Origin: Granulicoccus phenolivorans DSM 17626 = NBRC 107789 = JCM 15570
Lineage (GTDB): Bacteria; Actinomycetota; Actinomycetes; Propionibacteriales; Propionibacteriaceae
Direction of reading: 5' to 3'
Length of the DNA stretch: 64,000 nt
NCBI RefSeq assembly: GCF_000423085.1
Contig: NZ_AUHH01000010.1
Coordinates: forward strand, 79,669 to 143,668
Part shown: piece by piece, positions 17,618 to 27,187 of the stretch
Layout: each line of letters begins with the position of its first letter
How positions within the stretch are numbered: position 1 is the first letter of the stretch
Made by a program: the position numbers and the translations under genes
Notes under the pieces: model-generated
Told to the model about the DNA's origin: nothing
What the model saw: the letters and a program-made list of their open reading frames with translations, nothing else
Databases searched by the model: none

Positions 17618-18529
17618 TCACCCGCCCGACCGGCGCTCCCGCGCCTGTCGGGCGGCCTGCCGGGCGAGTTTGCGCGCGTCCCGCAGCGCCTTCTCCGCAT
17701 CGCGTACCGCCTTCTGCGCCTCGCGATAGCGCTTGTCATCAGCGATGTCAGCATCCTCCGGCGTGATCCAGGGCGCCGGATCCGGCCGCTCGGGCTGCTC
17801 GGTCGCCAGGTACGCGCTCACTCCGTCGAGACTGCGGGCCAGGTTGAATCCGAACGGATCGTTGTCGGTGGCGAATACCCCGGCATCGATCGCGGCTCGC
17901 AGGTGCGGATAGGCATCGGCGGTGATCAGGAGCCGGAAGCGGGCATCCTCCTCGGCACCGATGGGGACCGCACCCGGACGCCGCTCCCGCTCGATCCGCG
18001 CATAGGAAGCCAGCACGATCCCGGTCCAGCGCGCCTGACCGGTGACCAGGAGCATCACGGCCACCCGCTCCTCATGGGTGAGCGAAGTGTCGGCGAGCGC
18101 AGCCAGGCCCGCATCCAGCCAGGCCGCAGTGTTGGGCGTCGCCGGCGAACCGTTGATCGGAATGTCCAGCACCCAGGGGTGGGCCAGATAGCGCTGGACC
18201 ATCTCCGCATACAGCGCCTCCAGCCGCTCCCGCCAGCCCCACGCCGGATCCGGATCCGACGGCAGCCCGGTCGCCTCCTCCTGCATCAACAACAGCAGGT
18301 CGTCCTTGGCCGAGATGTAGCGATACAACGACATGGGCGTGAATCCCAACCGCGCCGCAACGGCGGCCATCGACACCGCCTGCAGCCCTTCGGCGTCGGC
18401 CAGTTCCACCGCAGCCTCCACGATGCGCTCGACACTCATCTCGCGCTTGGGCCCGCGCTGCGGGTTGACGGCAATCCCCCAGGCGAGGGCGAGCCCGCGC
18501 GGAAGCTCCGGTTCGACAGATTCAGCCAT
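17618..18529 (-). CDS. TetR-family repressor of the adjacent ABC exporter
   Basis: A 303-residue TetR regulator. The helix-turn-helix is in EGLQAVSMAAVAARLGFTPM followed by SLYRYISAKDDLL, about residues 55-90, after an unusually long N-terminus. The C-terminal domain resembles TetR regulators of drug exporters, and the protein ends in a Lys/Arg/Ala-rich tail (KALRDARKLARQAARQ). The frame is open from 18538, but TAGAAT lies 7 nt before the ATG at 18529, so a leaderless start there was chosen. It diverges from an ABC exporter across a 115-bp gap with three similar operator-like words, so it probably represses both. Confidence 0.88.
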   Translation of the reverse strand: MAESVEPELPRGLALAWGIAVNPQRGPKREMSVERIVEAAVELADAEGLQAVSMAAVAARLGFTPMSLYRYISAKDDLLLLMQEEATGLPSDPDPAWGWRERLEALYAEMVQRYLAHPWVLDIPINGSPATPNTAAWLDAGLAALADTSLTHEERVAVMLLVTGQARWTGIVLASYARIERERRPGAVPIGAEEDARFRLLITADAYPHLRAAIDAGVFATDNDPFGFNLARSLDGVSAYLATEQPERPDPAPWITPEDADIADDKRYREAQKAVRDAEKALRDARKLARQAARQARERRSGG

Positions 18530-18557
18530 GGGCCACATTCTAAGGCTTGTTTACCCT

Positions 18558-18604
18558 ATACACAGTATGTGATGGTCATATACAGTGGATGCCATACACA
18601 GTAC
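18558..18604. promoter_or_regulatory. Operator cluster between tetR and ABC exporter
   Basis: Three related 11-bp words: ATACACAGTAT (18558-18568), ATATACAGTGG (18578-18588) and ATACACAGTAC (18594-18604). The first is a perfect dyad (ATAC-ACA-GTAT). The cluster is AT-rich against its surroundings and lies 15 bp upstream of the tetR -10 element. Confidence 0.55.
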
Positions 18605-18644
18605 TCGACCTCGTCCAGAGGTCGGCGACACCCCGGAGGCACCC

Positions 18645-19586
18645 ATGACCGCGAACCCGACCCGACGTTCGGCCCCGACCCCGACCCGAGGGTCGCCACC
18701 GCGCGCAGCGGAACTCCCGAGCCCGGCCATCGAAGTCCGCGACCTGCGCAAGTCCTTCGGGCAGCAGACGATCCTGGCCGGGCTGGATCTCACCGTGCGG
18801 CGCGGGGAGATCCTGGCCCTGCTGGGTCCCAACGGCGCCGGCAAGACCACCACCATCAACATCCTGAGCACACTCCTGCGCCCCGATGCCGGCAGCGCCC
18901 GGGTTGCCGGCTTCGACACCGTCGCCGATGCCGAGCAGGTCAAACGCCGGATCAGTCTCACCGGACAGTCGGCGGCCGTCGATGAGGTCCTGACCGGTAC
19001 CGAGAACCTGGTCCTGCTGGGCCGGCTGTCCGGCCTGTCCGCGCGCACCGCGCGGATCCGATCCGCGGCCCTGCTGGAGCGGTTCGATCTGGGCCGGGCC
19101 GGTGCCAAGCGAGTGGCGACCTACTCCGGCGGGATGCGGCGCCGGCTCGACCTGGCGATGAGCTTCGTGGTCACCCCGGAGGTGCTCTTCCTCGACGAGC
19201 CGACGACCGGCCTCGACACCCGCAGCCGTCGCGATCTGTGGGACGTGATTCGCTCCCTCGCCGACGCCGGCACCACCGTCTTCCTCACCACGCAGTACCT
19301 GGAGGAGGCCGATCAGCTCGCCGATCGCATCGCGGTGCTGAACGACGGACACGTTGTCGCCAGCGGCACCGCCACCCAGCTGAAGACCCAGGTCGGCGGT
19401 GACACCGTCGAACTGCACGACCGGCACGGTTCGCTGCTGCGTGAACTGCCCACCGACGGGTCGGTGTCCGACCTGCGCCGTGCCCTCGACCTGCTCGACG
19501 AGTCCGGGGCCGAGGGCGTGGTGTCGCTGCGCCGACCCACGCTCGACGACGTGTTTTTCGCCCTCACCACCAAGGAGACCCGATGA
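18645..19586 (+). CDS. ABC exporter ATPase, DrrA-like
   Basis: ATPase of about 313 residues for an ABC-2 drug/lipid-type exporter. Walker A GPNGAGKTTT, signature YSGGMRRRLDLA, Walker B VLFLDEPTTGLD and the His switch region FLTTQYLEEADQLAD are visible. The C-terminal extension ending RPTLDDVFFALTTKETR is typical of daunorubicin-resistance-type ATPases. GGAGG lies 5 nt before the ATG at 18645; an upstream GTG at 18585 lies inside the operator cluster and is rejected. It overlaps the permease gene by 4 bp (ATGA). Substrate unknown. Confidence 0.93.
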   Translation: MTANPTRRSAPTPTRGSPPRAAELPSPAIEVRDLRKSFGQQTILAGLDLTVRRGEILALLGPNGAGKTTTINILSTLLRPDAGSARVAGFDTVADAEQVKRRISLTGQSAAVDEVLTGTENLVLLGRLSGLSARTARIRSAALLERFDLGRAGAKRVATYSGGMRRRLDLAMSFVVTPEVLFLDEPTTGLDTRSRRDLWDVIRSLADAGTTVFLTTQYLEEADQLADRIAVLNDGHVVASGTATQLKTQVGGDTVELHDRHGSLLRELPTDGSVSDLRRALDLLDESGAEGVVSLRRPTLDDVFFALTTKETR

Positions 19587-20389
19587 CCACCCTGCCTGCG
19601 ACGCCACTGTCTCCTGCCATCCGACCAAGAGTCGGCGGCATGGTCGCCGAGAGCGTGTTTGCCCGGCGCAGCCTGCGTCACTCACTGCGCGATGGGGAAT
19701 CGCTGCTCATGGCGATCATGCTCCCGGTCCTGCTGATGCTGGTGTTCACCTTCGTGTTCGGTGGAGCGATCGCCCCCGGTGGCGGCTACGTCGACTATGT
19801 CGTTCCCGGCATCATCCTCACCTGCGCCGGGTTCGGTGCCTCCTCCACCGCGGTGTACGTTGCCCAGGACATGTCGACCGGGATCATCGACCGGATCCGG
19901 ACCATGCCGGTACGTGCCGGCGCCGTCCTCACCGGTCACGTGGTCGCCAGTCTGTTGCGCAACCTGGTGGCCACCGGCCTGGTGATTGCCGTGGCCCTGG
20001 TTCTCGGCTTCCGACCGTCGGCCGGCCCGGTGGGTTGGCTCGGTGCGGTCGGGATGATCGCGCTGTGGATCCTGGCGATCACCTACCTTTTCGCGGCAAT
20101 CGGGCTGGCTTCCGGCAGCCCGGAGGCGGCGACCGCGTACGGCTTCATCCTCCTGTTCCTGCCGTACCTCTCCAGTGCCTTCGTACCGGTGTCGACCATG
20201 CCCCACTGGCTGCAGTGGGTCTCGCGGAATCAGCCGGTGACCCCGATCATCGAGACGATCCGGGGGAACCTCATGGGTACCCCCATCGGTGCCGCTGCCT
20301 GGTGGGCCATCGGGTGGTGCCTGCTCATCCTGGTCGCGTCGGTCGGCTGGGGTGCGTGGCTGTTCCGACGCCGGGCGGGACGCCGCTGA
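19583..20389 (+). CDS. ABC-2 type exporter permease
   Basis: Membrane subunit of 268 residues with six hydrophobic segments: LLMAIMLPVLLMLVFTFVF, YVVPGIILTCAGFGASSTA, HVVASLLRNLVATGLVIAV, WLGAVGMIALWILAITYLF, YGFILLFLPYLSSAFV and a last one near the C-terminus. It is the usual partner of DrrA-like ATPases, with which it is translationally coupled. Homodimerisation is the family norm. Confidence 0.92.
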   Translation: MTTLPATPLSPAIRPRVGGMVAESVFARRSLRHSLRDGESLLMAIMLPVLLMLVFTFVFGGAIAPGGGYVDYVVPGIILTCAGFGASSTAVYVAQDMSTGIIDRIRTMPVRAGAVLTGHVVASLLRNLVATGLVIAVALVLGFRPSAGPVGWLGAVGMIALWILAITYLFAAIGLASGSPEAATAYGFILLFLPYLSSAFVPVSTMPHWLQWVSRNQPVTPIIETIRGNLMGTPIGAAAWWAIGWCLLILVASVGWGAWLFRRRAGRR

Positions 20390-20394
20390 CCGGA

Positions 20395-20414
20395 GCCGCC
20401 GCCGCGGCGGCGGC
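20395..20414. terminator. GC palindrome after the exporter operon
   Basis: A 20-bp perfect GCC/GGC palindrome 6 bp past the permease stop. It could terminate the operon, but there is no natural loop or T-tract, so the assignment is weak. Confidence 0.3.
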
Positions 20415-20568
20415 AGTGCCTGAGACAATACCTACGCGGGTTCGACCCGAGTTGCGGGTACCGGAAACGCCGGGACGCGCAACCGGGCCGACCCGGTCGG
20501 GTGCACTAGTGTCAAAATCTCCCGTTTGCCGATCGACCGTGCCCGAGCCCGGAGGAGGTCCACCCACG

Positions 20569-21525
20569 ATGCCGTCCACCCGACGCCTGGTAGTCGTCGA
20601 TCCCTCCCCTGCCCCCGGGATGGGCGGGATGCCCGCCGGTCGGCTGCTGCCCAACAGTCGCGTCGGCATGATCGGCCCCTGGTGCCTGGTGAACCATTTC
20701 GGTCCGACCGACACCCGCGGCGGTGCCCCTATCGCCTCGCCGCGGCACCCCCATACCGGCTGCAGTACGGTCACCTGGCTGTTCTCCGGCGCGATCGAGC
20801 ATGTCGACTCGATCGGGAATCGGATCCGGATCACCCCCGGCGAGGTGGCCCGGCTGATCGCCGGTCGTGGGGTGTCCCACGCCCAGACCGCGGACCCGAC
20901 GGCGCCGATCCTGCACGGGGTCCACCTGTGGCTGGCGCTGCCCGAACATGCCCGGCACATCGCCCCCGCGCTGACCCGCTATCGCCCCGATCCGATCGGC
21001 GTCGACGATGCCACCGTCCGCCTGTTCATCGGGACCTGGCTCGGCCGCGGCGCCCCGGTCCTGACCTACAGCCCGGTGGTCGGGGCGGAGATCATGCTGC
21101 CGGTGCGGGGCCGGCTGGCCCGGGAGCTGGCCCCCGACTTCGCGCACGGCGTCCTGGTCGATCGCCCGGTCACGGTCAACGGGACCCCGGTCCCGGCCAA
21201 CCGATTGGCGATACTCCCGCTGGGGACGCCGGAACTGCGCATGGAGGCCGGCCCCGAACCGGTTCGGGCCATCCTGCTCGGCGGGCGACCGTTGCCCGAC
21301 CGGGTCATCATGTGGTGGACCTTCCTGGGCCGGACCCACGCCGAGATCGCCGACTACCGGGCTGCCTGGCAGGCCGAGATCGGCGCCGAACCGGCCGACC
21401 CGCCGGCCAGCGGACGGTATCGCGACGCCGTGGCCTGGCCCCGGTTCGGCGTGCCCGAACCGGGAATGGCCCCGGCGCAGCCCGCTCCCCCGCTCAACGG
21501 GATCCTGCGCCCCCGCCGGTCCTGA
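20569..21525 (+). CDS. Pirin-family cupin protein
   Basis: A bicupin protein of about 318 residues. The metal-site segment is visible as ASPRHPHTGCSTVTWLFSG with later GVSHAQTADP; pirins bind Fe and some have quercetin dioxygenase activity. The C-terminal pirin domain includes TFLGRTHAEIADYRAAWQ. GGAGGAGG precedes the ATG at 20569; the frame open far upstream is antisense-type noise over the permease. It is monocistronic and converges on fbiC through a shared terminator. Confidence 0.88.
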   Translation: MPSTRRLVVVDPSPAPGMGGMPAGRLLPNSRVGMIGPWCLVNHFGPTDTRGGAPIASPRHPHTGCSTVTWLFSGAIEHVDSIGNRIRITPGEVARLIAGRGVSHAQTADPTAPILHGVHLWLALPEHARHIAPALTRYRPDPIGVDDATVRLFIGTWLGRGAPVLTYSPVVGAEIMLPVRGRLARELAPDFAHGVLVDRPVTVNGTPVPANRLAILPLGTPELRMEAGPEPVRAILLGGRPLPDRVIMWWTFLGRTHAEIADYRAAWQAEIGAEPADPPASGRYRDAVAWPRFGVPEPGMAPAQPAPPLNGILRPRRS

Positions 21526-21560
21526 GGCCCAGCCGCCCGATCTCGGGCCGGCTGAGCCTC
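21524..21560. terminator. Bidirectional terminator between pirin and fbiC
   Basis: Long imperfect stem GAGGCCCAGCCGCCCGA (21524-21540) against TCGGGCCGGCTGAGCCTC (21543-21560) with a 2-nt spacer. It fills the gap between two convergent genes. Confidence 0.65.
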
Positions 21561-21573
21561 GACCGCCCGGACC

Positions 21574-24072
21574 TCAGCCGACCGGGGCGTACAGGGTGGT
21601 GCGCTGGCGTACCGGTCGGCCGATCCCGTCGGCGATCTCACTGATCTCGGCAATGGACTTGGCCGAACCGTGCTGGGAGCCGGCCATCCGGGAGATGGTC
21701 TCCTCCATCAGGGTGCCGCCCAGGTCGTTCGCGCCGCTGCGCAGCATGGTCCGGGTCCCCTCGATGCCGAGCTTCACCCAGCTGGTCTGGATGTTGTCGA
21801 CCAGCCCGAACAGCAGGATCCGCGCCATCGCGTGCACCGCGATGTTGTCCCGCAGGGTCGGGCCCGGCCGGGCCACCCCGGCCAGATAGATCGGCGCGGA
21901 GGTGTGCACGAACGGCAGCGGCACGAACTCGGTGAAGCCACCGGTCTCGGTCTGGATCCGCCCGAGCAGCTTCAGGTGCGCCACCCAGTGGTCGGGCCGG
22001 TCGACGTGGCCGTACATCATCGTCGAGGTGGACGGGATACCCAGCTCGTGCGCGGTGGTGACCACCTCGATCCATTTCTGGGTCGGCAGCTTGCCCTTGG
22101 TCAGCACCCAGCGCACCTCGTCGTCCAGGATCTCCGCAGCGGTGCCCGGGATGCTGTTCAGGCCGGCCTCGCGGACGGCGGTCAGCCATTCCCGGATCGA
22201 CAACCCGGCCCGGGTCGCCCCGTTGACGACCTCCATCGGCGAGTACGCATGGATGTGCATCCCGGGCACCCGCTCCCGGACCGCCCGGACGATCTCGGTG
22301 TAGCCGTCGACCGGCATCATCGGATCGATCCCGCCCTGCATGCAGACCTCGGTGGCGCCCAGGTCCCAGGCCTCCGCGGCCCGCTCGGCGACCTCGTCGT
22401 AGGACAGCGAATACGCGTCCTCATCGGTACGCCGCTGGGCGAAGGCGCAGAAGCGGCAGCCGGTGTAACAGATGTTGTTGAAGTTGATGTTGCGATTGAC
22501 GATGTAGGTGACGTCATCGCCGACGCGGTCGAACCGCATCTGGTCGGCCAGGTGGGTCACCTGGGCCAGCGCCTCCCCCTCGGCGGTCATCAGGGTCAGT
22601 GCCTGATCGTCGGTGAGTTGCTGCGGATCGGCCTCGGCCTGCGCCAGGGCCGCCTTCACGTCCCCGCCGAGCCGGACCGGAGCACTGGCCTCGCGGACCT
22701 GCTTGCGCAACTGTTCCCAGTCGCCGTAGACGGAATCGAAATCCCCGCGCCGGTCGCTGCTGCGCCCGGTCACATCGATGCTGACGTGCAGGTCCGCGCG
22801 GCCGAGGGTCTGCCCGCTCTCGGGTTCCTGCCAGGCCAGCCCCTGCGGGCGTACGCCGGGGCGCGCGAGCCCACTGCCGGCCGCCAGCGCATTCACGTGC
22901 GGCTGGACCCGGGGATCCAGCCACGGTTCGCCGGCCCGAACGTACTCGGGATGGACGGTGAGGCGTGCGGTGAGGGTGAAGCCGGCCTCGGTGCATACCC
23001 GGCGCAGGGCCTCCAGGCTGGGCCAGGGCCGCTCGGGGTTCACATGATCGGGAGTCAGCGGGGAGACCCCGCCGAAATCGTCGATCCCCGCCTCGATCAG
23101 CAGGCGGCACTCCTCGAGGTCGACCAGGTTCGGCGGGGCCTGGACCCGGGCCCGCGGCCCGAGCAGGATCCGGGTCACCGCGATGGTGGCCAGGTAGTCC
23201 GCCAGCGGGAGGTCGTCGGCGTGCCGCAGCGCGGTGTCCGGCTTGGCCCGGAAGTTCTGCACGATCACTTCCTGGATCGCGCCGTAGTCGCGGATCTGGT
23301 CCCGCAGGGCCAGAATCGTGTCGATCCGCTCCTCGTTGGTCTCCCCGATGCCGACCAGCAGGCCCGTGGTGAACGGCACGTTCAGTCGCCCCGCATCGGT
23401 CAGCGTCCGCAGCCGGACCGCCGGGTCCTTGTCCGGGGAGCCGTAGTGCACCTGCCCCCGCTCGGTGTGCAGCCGGGTGCTGGTGGTCTCCAGCATCATC
23501 CCCAGCGACGGCGCGACCGGCTTGAGCCGGGCCAGTTCCTCCCAGCTGAGCACGCCGGGGTTCAGGTGCGGCAGCAGGCCGGTCTCCTCCAGCACCCGGA
23601 TCGCCATCGCCCGCAGGTAGTCCAGGGTCGAGTCGTAGCCGTGCTCGTCGAGCCACTGCCGCGCCTGCGGCCACCGCGCCTCGGGCCGATCCCCGAGGGT
23701 GAACAGGGCCTCCAGACAACCGAGTTCGGCGCCGCGGCGGGCGATGTCGACGACCTCGTCGGGTTCGAGGAACATCCCGTGGCCCTGCCGGCGCAGGTCG
23801 GCCGGGTCGGTGGCGAAGGTGCAGTAGTGACAGGTGTCGCGGCACAGCCGGGTGAGCGGGATGAAGACCTTCGGGGAGTAGGTGATCATCCCCTCGCGTC
23901 CGACGGTGACCAGGCCGGCGTCACGGACCCGGGCCGCGGCGGCGCAGAGTTCGGTCAGGTCGTCCCCGCGGGCGTCGAGCAGGGCGGCGGCCTCGGTCCG
24001 GTCGAGGCTGGCACCCCGGCGTACGCGGGCCAGGCTGCGGCGGATCTGATGGGTGTTGGGCGAATCGGTCAT
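21574..24072 (-). CDS. fbiC: F0 (5-deazaflavin) synthase, CofG-CofH fusion
   Basis: Radical SAM enzyme of about 832 residues making F0, the chromophore of coenzyme F420, from a flavin precursor and tyrosine. Two complete radical SAM halves are fused: the N-terminal CofG half has CRDTCHYC and the C-terminal CofH half has CYTGCRFC, each a CX3CX2C cluster motif. Fusion is the actinobacterial norm. The start was set at 24072 (MTDSPNTHQ) with GGAG upstream; the 30 extra upstream codons look non-coding. It implies F420-dependent redox enzymes elsewhere. Confidence 0.96.
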   Translation of the reverse strand: MTDSPNTHQIRRSLARVRRGASLDRTEAAALLDARGDDLTELCAAAARVRDAGLVTVGREGMITYSPKVFIPLTRLCRDTCHYCTFATDPADLRRQGHGMFLEPDEVVDIARRGAELGCLEALFTLGDRPEARWPQARQWLDEHGYDSTLDYLRAMAIRVLEETGLLPHLNPGVLSWEELARLKPVAPSLGMMLETTSTRLHTERGQVHYGSPDKDPAVRLRTLTDAGRLNVPFTTGLLVGIGETNEERIDTILALRDQIRDYGAIQEVIVQNFRAKPDTALRHADDLPLADYLATIAVTRILLGPRARVQAPPNLVDLEECRLLIEAGIDDFGGVSPLTPDHVNPERPWPSLEALRRVCTEAGFTLTARLTVHPEYVRAGEPWLDPRVQPHVNALAAGSGLARPGVRPQGLAWQEPESGQTLGRADLHVSIDVTGRSSDRRGDFDSVYGDWEQLRKQVREASAPVRLGGDVKAALAQAEADPQQLTDDQALTLMTAEGEALAQVTHLADQMRFDRVGDDVTYIVNRNINFNNICYTGCRFCAFAQRRTDEDAYSLSYDEVAERAAEAWDLGATEVCMQGGIDPMMPVDGYTEIVRAVRERVPGMHIHAYSPMEVVNGATRAGLSIREWLTAVREAGLNSIPGTAAEILDDEVRWVLTKGKLPTQKWIEVVTTAHELGIPSTSTMMYGHVDRPDHWVAHLKLLGRIQTETGGFTEFVPLPFVHTSAPIYLAGVARPGPTLRDNIAVHAMARILLFGLVDNIQTSWVKLGIEGTRTMLRSGANDLGGTLMEETISRMAGSQHGSAKSIAEISEIADGIGRPVRQRTTLYAPVG

Positions 24073-24200
24073 CCGGGAGAACTCCGAGGGGTGAGACGGC
24101 AGGCGGCGGCACCGGCGCTGGCCGGTGATCGCGGGGACCTGCCGGTCGATCACCAGCCGCATGCTGCGGCGGCCCTACCCACGACGTAGATTCCCGCAGC

Positions 24201-26207
24201 CTAGGGCATCGGGAGCTTGGCTTCCAGCAGCGGGGCCAGGGTGCGCGAGAAACTCTTGGTGATGTGGTCCTCGTCGTAGTAGACCGGGAGCCCCCCGATC
24301 ACCGGGTAGCACAGCCGGTCGTCGCAGAAGGCCTCGGTGAGTTCGAGCCGGTGCACCCGGTCGCTGCCGAAGGTGGCCGCGGCCTCGTACTGCAGGTCGC
24401 GCGGCAGCAGCGCTTCGGCGCGCGGGACGGCACAGTCGAGTTGATTCTGGCTGCTGGCCAGGCAGGAGGGCATGTGCTGGCCGCCGGTGCCCGGGTAGTC
24501 CCGGATCACCGTCACCGGGGCGATCTGCTCCCAGTCCCGCCAGACCGCCTGGAAGCCGGCGATGGCCGACCCGGTGGAGTACCAGTCGGTGAGCACGGAG
24601 GCAGTGGTGATGATCATGTCGACCTGGTCGCGCCGCAGTTCCTCGGTGACCCGATGGGCCCAATCGGTGCACTGCCGGTTGGTGTCGCGCGGCCCGTGCT
24701 TGAAGGAGGGAGTGGTGGCGTACGTCGCCGGGCAGCCGCCCTGGAAGTGGCCGCGGACCTCCCAACCGCGATTCTGGGCGATCACCTTCAACGCCGGGTA
24801 CAGCGACTCGGCATGGGAGTCGCCGACCAGCGCCACCTTGAGCCGGACCAGATTGGGATCGCAGCCCCCGTGGCTGCAGGGGTCGCCCCAGGGGGCTTCG
24901 GCCTCGCTGACCGTGGACATCGCCGGCTGGCCGAACGGGTCGGCACACTGGTCATTGAGCGGAGCCTTCGCCCCGATACAGGGTTCGTTGTCCAGCCGGG
25001 CCTCCAGGGCCGCGGTCGCGCTCTGCTGGCCGCTCTCGGCGACCCGGCCGGCGCCGAAGGCGGTGCCCGCGATCAGGGCCATGGCGGCGAACACCACCAC
25101 CAGGGTGCGCCGCGTCCGCTTGCCCCACCACTGGTTGCGTTGCGCCGGGATCTCCACATAGAACCGGGTCAGGTGCGCCAGGACCCCGGTGGCGACCAGT
25201 ACCAGTCCCTTCTCCCACCAGGACAGGGTGTGGCCGACGGCGTACGGCATGAGCACCAGCAGCGGCCAGTGCCACAGGTAGACCGCGTAGGAGACGTTGC
25301 CCAACCACTGCACCGGTCGCAGGCCGAACACCCGGGTCAGCGGGTCGCGCCGGCCGGTGTCGCCGGCCACGATGATCATCGCGGTGCCGACCACCGGGAT
25401 CGCGGCGATCCAGCCGGGGAACGGAGTGGCCTGGCTGATCAGCACCGCCGTCCCGAACAGCAGCACCACACCGAGCCAGCGCAGGAACACCGGGAGTCCG
25501 CGCAGCGGGGTCCAGCGTCGCAGCAGCAGACTGACCAGGGCACCGGCACCGAACTCCCAGGCGCGCGTGGTGGTGAGGAAGTACGCCATCGCCTGGTCGG
25601 AGTTGGTCAGCGCGATCGAGTGGATCAGGGAGGCGGTGGTCAGCGCGACGAGCACCCAGCCGATCGTGCGCACGGTATGGCCGCGGAAATAGCGTCGGGC
25701 CAGGTACAGGCCCAGCAGGATCAGCGCCGGCCAGACGAAGTAGAACTGCTCCTCCGTCGACAGCGACCAGTAGTGCTGCGCCGGGGAGGCCAGGTCGTTG
25801 GAGGCGGAATACGTGACCGCCTGCGAGGCCAGCCACAGGTTCTGCACGTAGAACGTGGAGGCGATCACCTCACGGATGGTGCCCAGCAGGTAGCGCTGCG
25901 GCAGGACCAGGATCGAACCGATCAGCAGGACGACCAGCACCAGCATGCTGGCCGGCAGCAGCCGCCGGGCCCGGCGGGCATAGAACGACGACAGCCGGAT
26001 GGTCCCGCTGCGGTCCACCTCGCGCAACAGGTGATCGGTGATCAGATAGCCGGAAATCACGAAGAACGCGTCGACCCCGACGAACCCACCGCGGAACAAC
26101 CCGGTGGGCGCGACGTGGAAGGCAACCACGAGGCCGACCGCGATGGCTCGCAGGGCCTGGAGTTCCGGAAGAAACCGTCGGGTGCGTCGCTGCTCGACGG
26201 CATTCAT
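24201..26207 (-). CDS. OafA-type acyltransferase with SGNH domain
   Basis: Membrane protein of 668 residues. Residues 1 to ~380 are an acyltransferase-3 domain with many membrane helices; the active-site region AIAVGLVVAFHVAPTGLF and FFVISGYLITDHLL are clear. Residues ~420-668 form an extracytoplasmic SGNH-type esterase/transferase domain, with GDSHAESLYP as the serine block. Such proteins O-acylate cell-surface glycans or peptidoglycan. AGGAGG lies 6 nt before the ATG. The target glycan is not indicated by neighbours. Confidence 0.92.
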   Translation of the reverse strand: MNAVEQRRTRRFLPELQALRAIAVGLVVAFHVAPTGLFRGGFVGVDAFFVISGYLITDHLLREVDRSGTIRLSSFYARRARRLLPASMLVLVVLLIGSILVLPQRYLLGTIREVIASTFYVQNLWLASQAVTYSASNDLASPAQHYWSLSTEEQFYFVWPALILLGLYLARRYFRGHTVRTIGWVLVALTTASLIHSIALTNSDQAMAYFLTTTRAWEFGAGALVSLLLRRWTPLRGLPVFLRWLGVVLLFGTAVLISQATPFPGWIAAIPVVGTAMIIVAGDTGRRDPLTRVFGLRPVQWLGNVSYAVYLWHWPLLVLMPYAVGHTLSWWEKGLVLVATGVLAHLTRFYVEIPAQRNQWWGKRTRRTLVVVFAAMALIAGTAFGAGRVAESGQQSATAALEARLDNEPCIGAKAPLNDQCADPFGQPAMSTVSEAEAPWGDPCSHGGCDPNLVRLKVALVGDSHAESLYPALKVIAQNRGWEVRGHFQGGCPATYATTPSFKHGPRDTNRQCTDWAHRVTEELRRDQVDMIITTASVLTDWYSTGSAIAGFQAVWRDWEQIAPVTVIRDYPGTGGQHMPSCLASSQNQLDCAVPRAEALLPRDLQYEAAATFGSDRVHRLELTEAFCDDRLCYPVIGGLPVYYDEDHITKSFSRTLAPLLEAKLPMP

Positions 26208-26264
26208 CCGGAGCCTCCTGGTCTGTAGTGGACGGGTCAGCGACGCCCTCGGCCGGAGGTGCGA

Positions 26265-27158
26265 TCAGACGGTGACCGGAGTCTCCTTTGCTGACAACTT
26301 CTCCGCAAAGTACTTCCTGATCGCCACGGTGATCAAACCGACCCACAGGGCGAGTACCAAACCGTAACCGATCCACACCGCGACCCCGGTGATGTCGAAG
26401 GCCTGGAACAGGGTCCGCAGGTTGGTCAGCACGATCAGCCCACCGACCGCGGTCCCCATGATCCGCGCCGGGAGCCGGCTGACCAGCCAGGCCGCGATGG
26501 GTGCGGCGATCAGGCCCCCGATCAGCAGGGCGGCGACGATGCCCAGGTCGATCCCGGCCGTCCCGAGGCCGACCAGGAAGCCCACGCTGGCCGCCAGCGA
26601 GACCAGGAACTCCGAGGTGTCCACCGAGCCGATCACCGTCCGCGGGGCGGTCTTGCCCCGCGACAGCAGCGTCGTGGTCGACACCGGCCCCCAGCCGCCA
26701 CCGCCGGTGGCATCAACGAAGCCGCCGATCAGCCCCAGCGGGATGAGGAAGCGCGGGGTGTGCGGGGAGGTGGTCGCGTGGGCGCTCGCCGGCGCCCGGA
26801 ACGCGAACCGGAACAGGATGTAGATCCCCAGCGCCCCGAGGATGGCGGCCATCACCGGCTGGCCGGCTTCGGTGGAGATGTTGGACAGCACGGTCGCGCC
26901 CAGGAAGGCACCGATCGCGCCGGGGACGCCGAGCCGGGCGACGAGTTTCCAGTCGGTGTTCCCGAGTTTCCAATGGGACACCCCGGAAGCCAGGTTCGTG
27001 CCGACCTCGGCCAGATGGACCGACGCGGACGCCAGCGCCGGGGACAGCCCGACGATCAGCAGCATGGTGCTGGAGGTGACGCCGTAGCCCATCCCGAGCG
27101 CGCCGTCGACCAGTTGGGCACCGAGCCCGACCAGCCCCAGCAGGACAAGTTTTCTCAT
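26265..27158 (-). CDS. TauE/SafE-family anion permease
   Basis: A 297-residue membrane protein with about eight hydrophobic helices. It has the family's duplicated pattern, e.g. GLGAQLVDGALGMGYGVT near the start and GLIGGFVDATGGGGWGPVS in the second half. It is the last gene of the sulfate-reduction operon, 29 bp after the siroheme gene, so it probably moves sulfate or sulfite, or exports excess sulfite. The direction cannot be told from sequence. AAGG lies upstream of the ATG. Confidence 0.88.
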   Translation of the reverse strand: MRKLVLLGLVGLGAQLVDGALGMGYGVTSSTMLLIVGLSPALASASVHLAEVGTNLASGVSHWKLGNTDWKLVARLGVPGAIGAFLGATVLSNISTEAGQPVMAAILGALGIYILFRFAFRAPASAHATTSPHTPRFLIPLGLIGGFVDATGGGGWGPVSTTTLLSRGKTAPRTVIGSVDTSEFLVSLAASVGFLVGLGTAGIDLGIVAALLIGGLIAAPIAAWLVSRLPARIMGTAVGGLIVLTNLRTLFQAFDITGVAVWIGYGLVLALWVGLITVAIRKYFAEKLSAKETPVTV

Positions 27159-27187
27159 TCGATGGAGACCTTAGAAGTGGGAAATCT

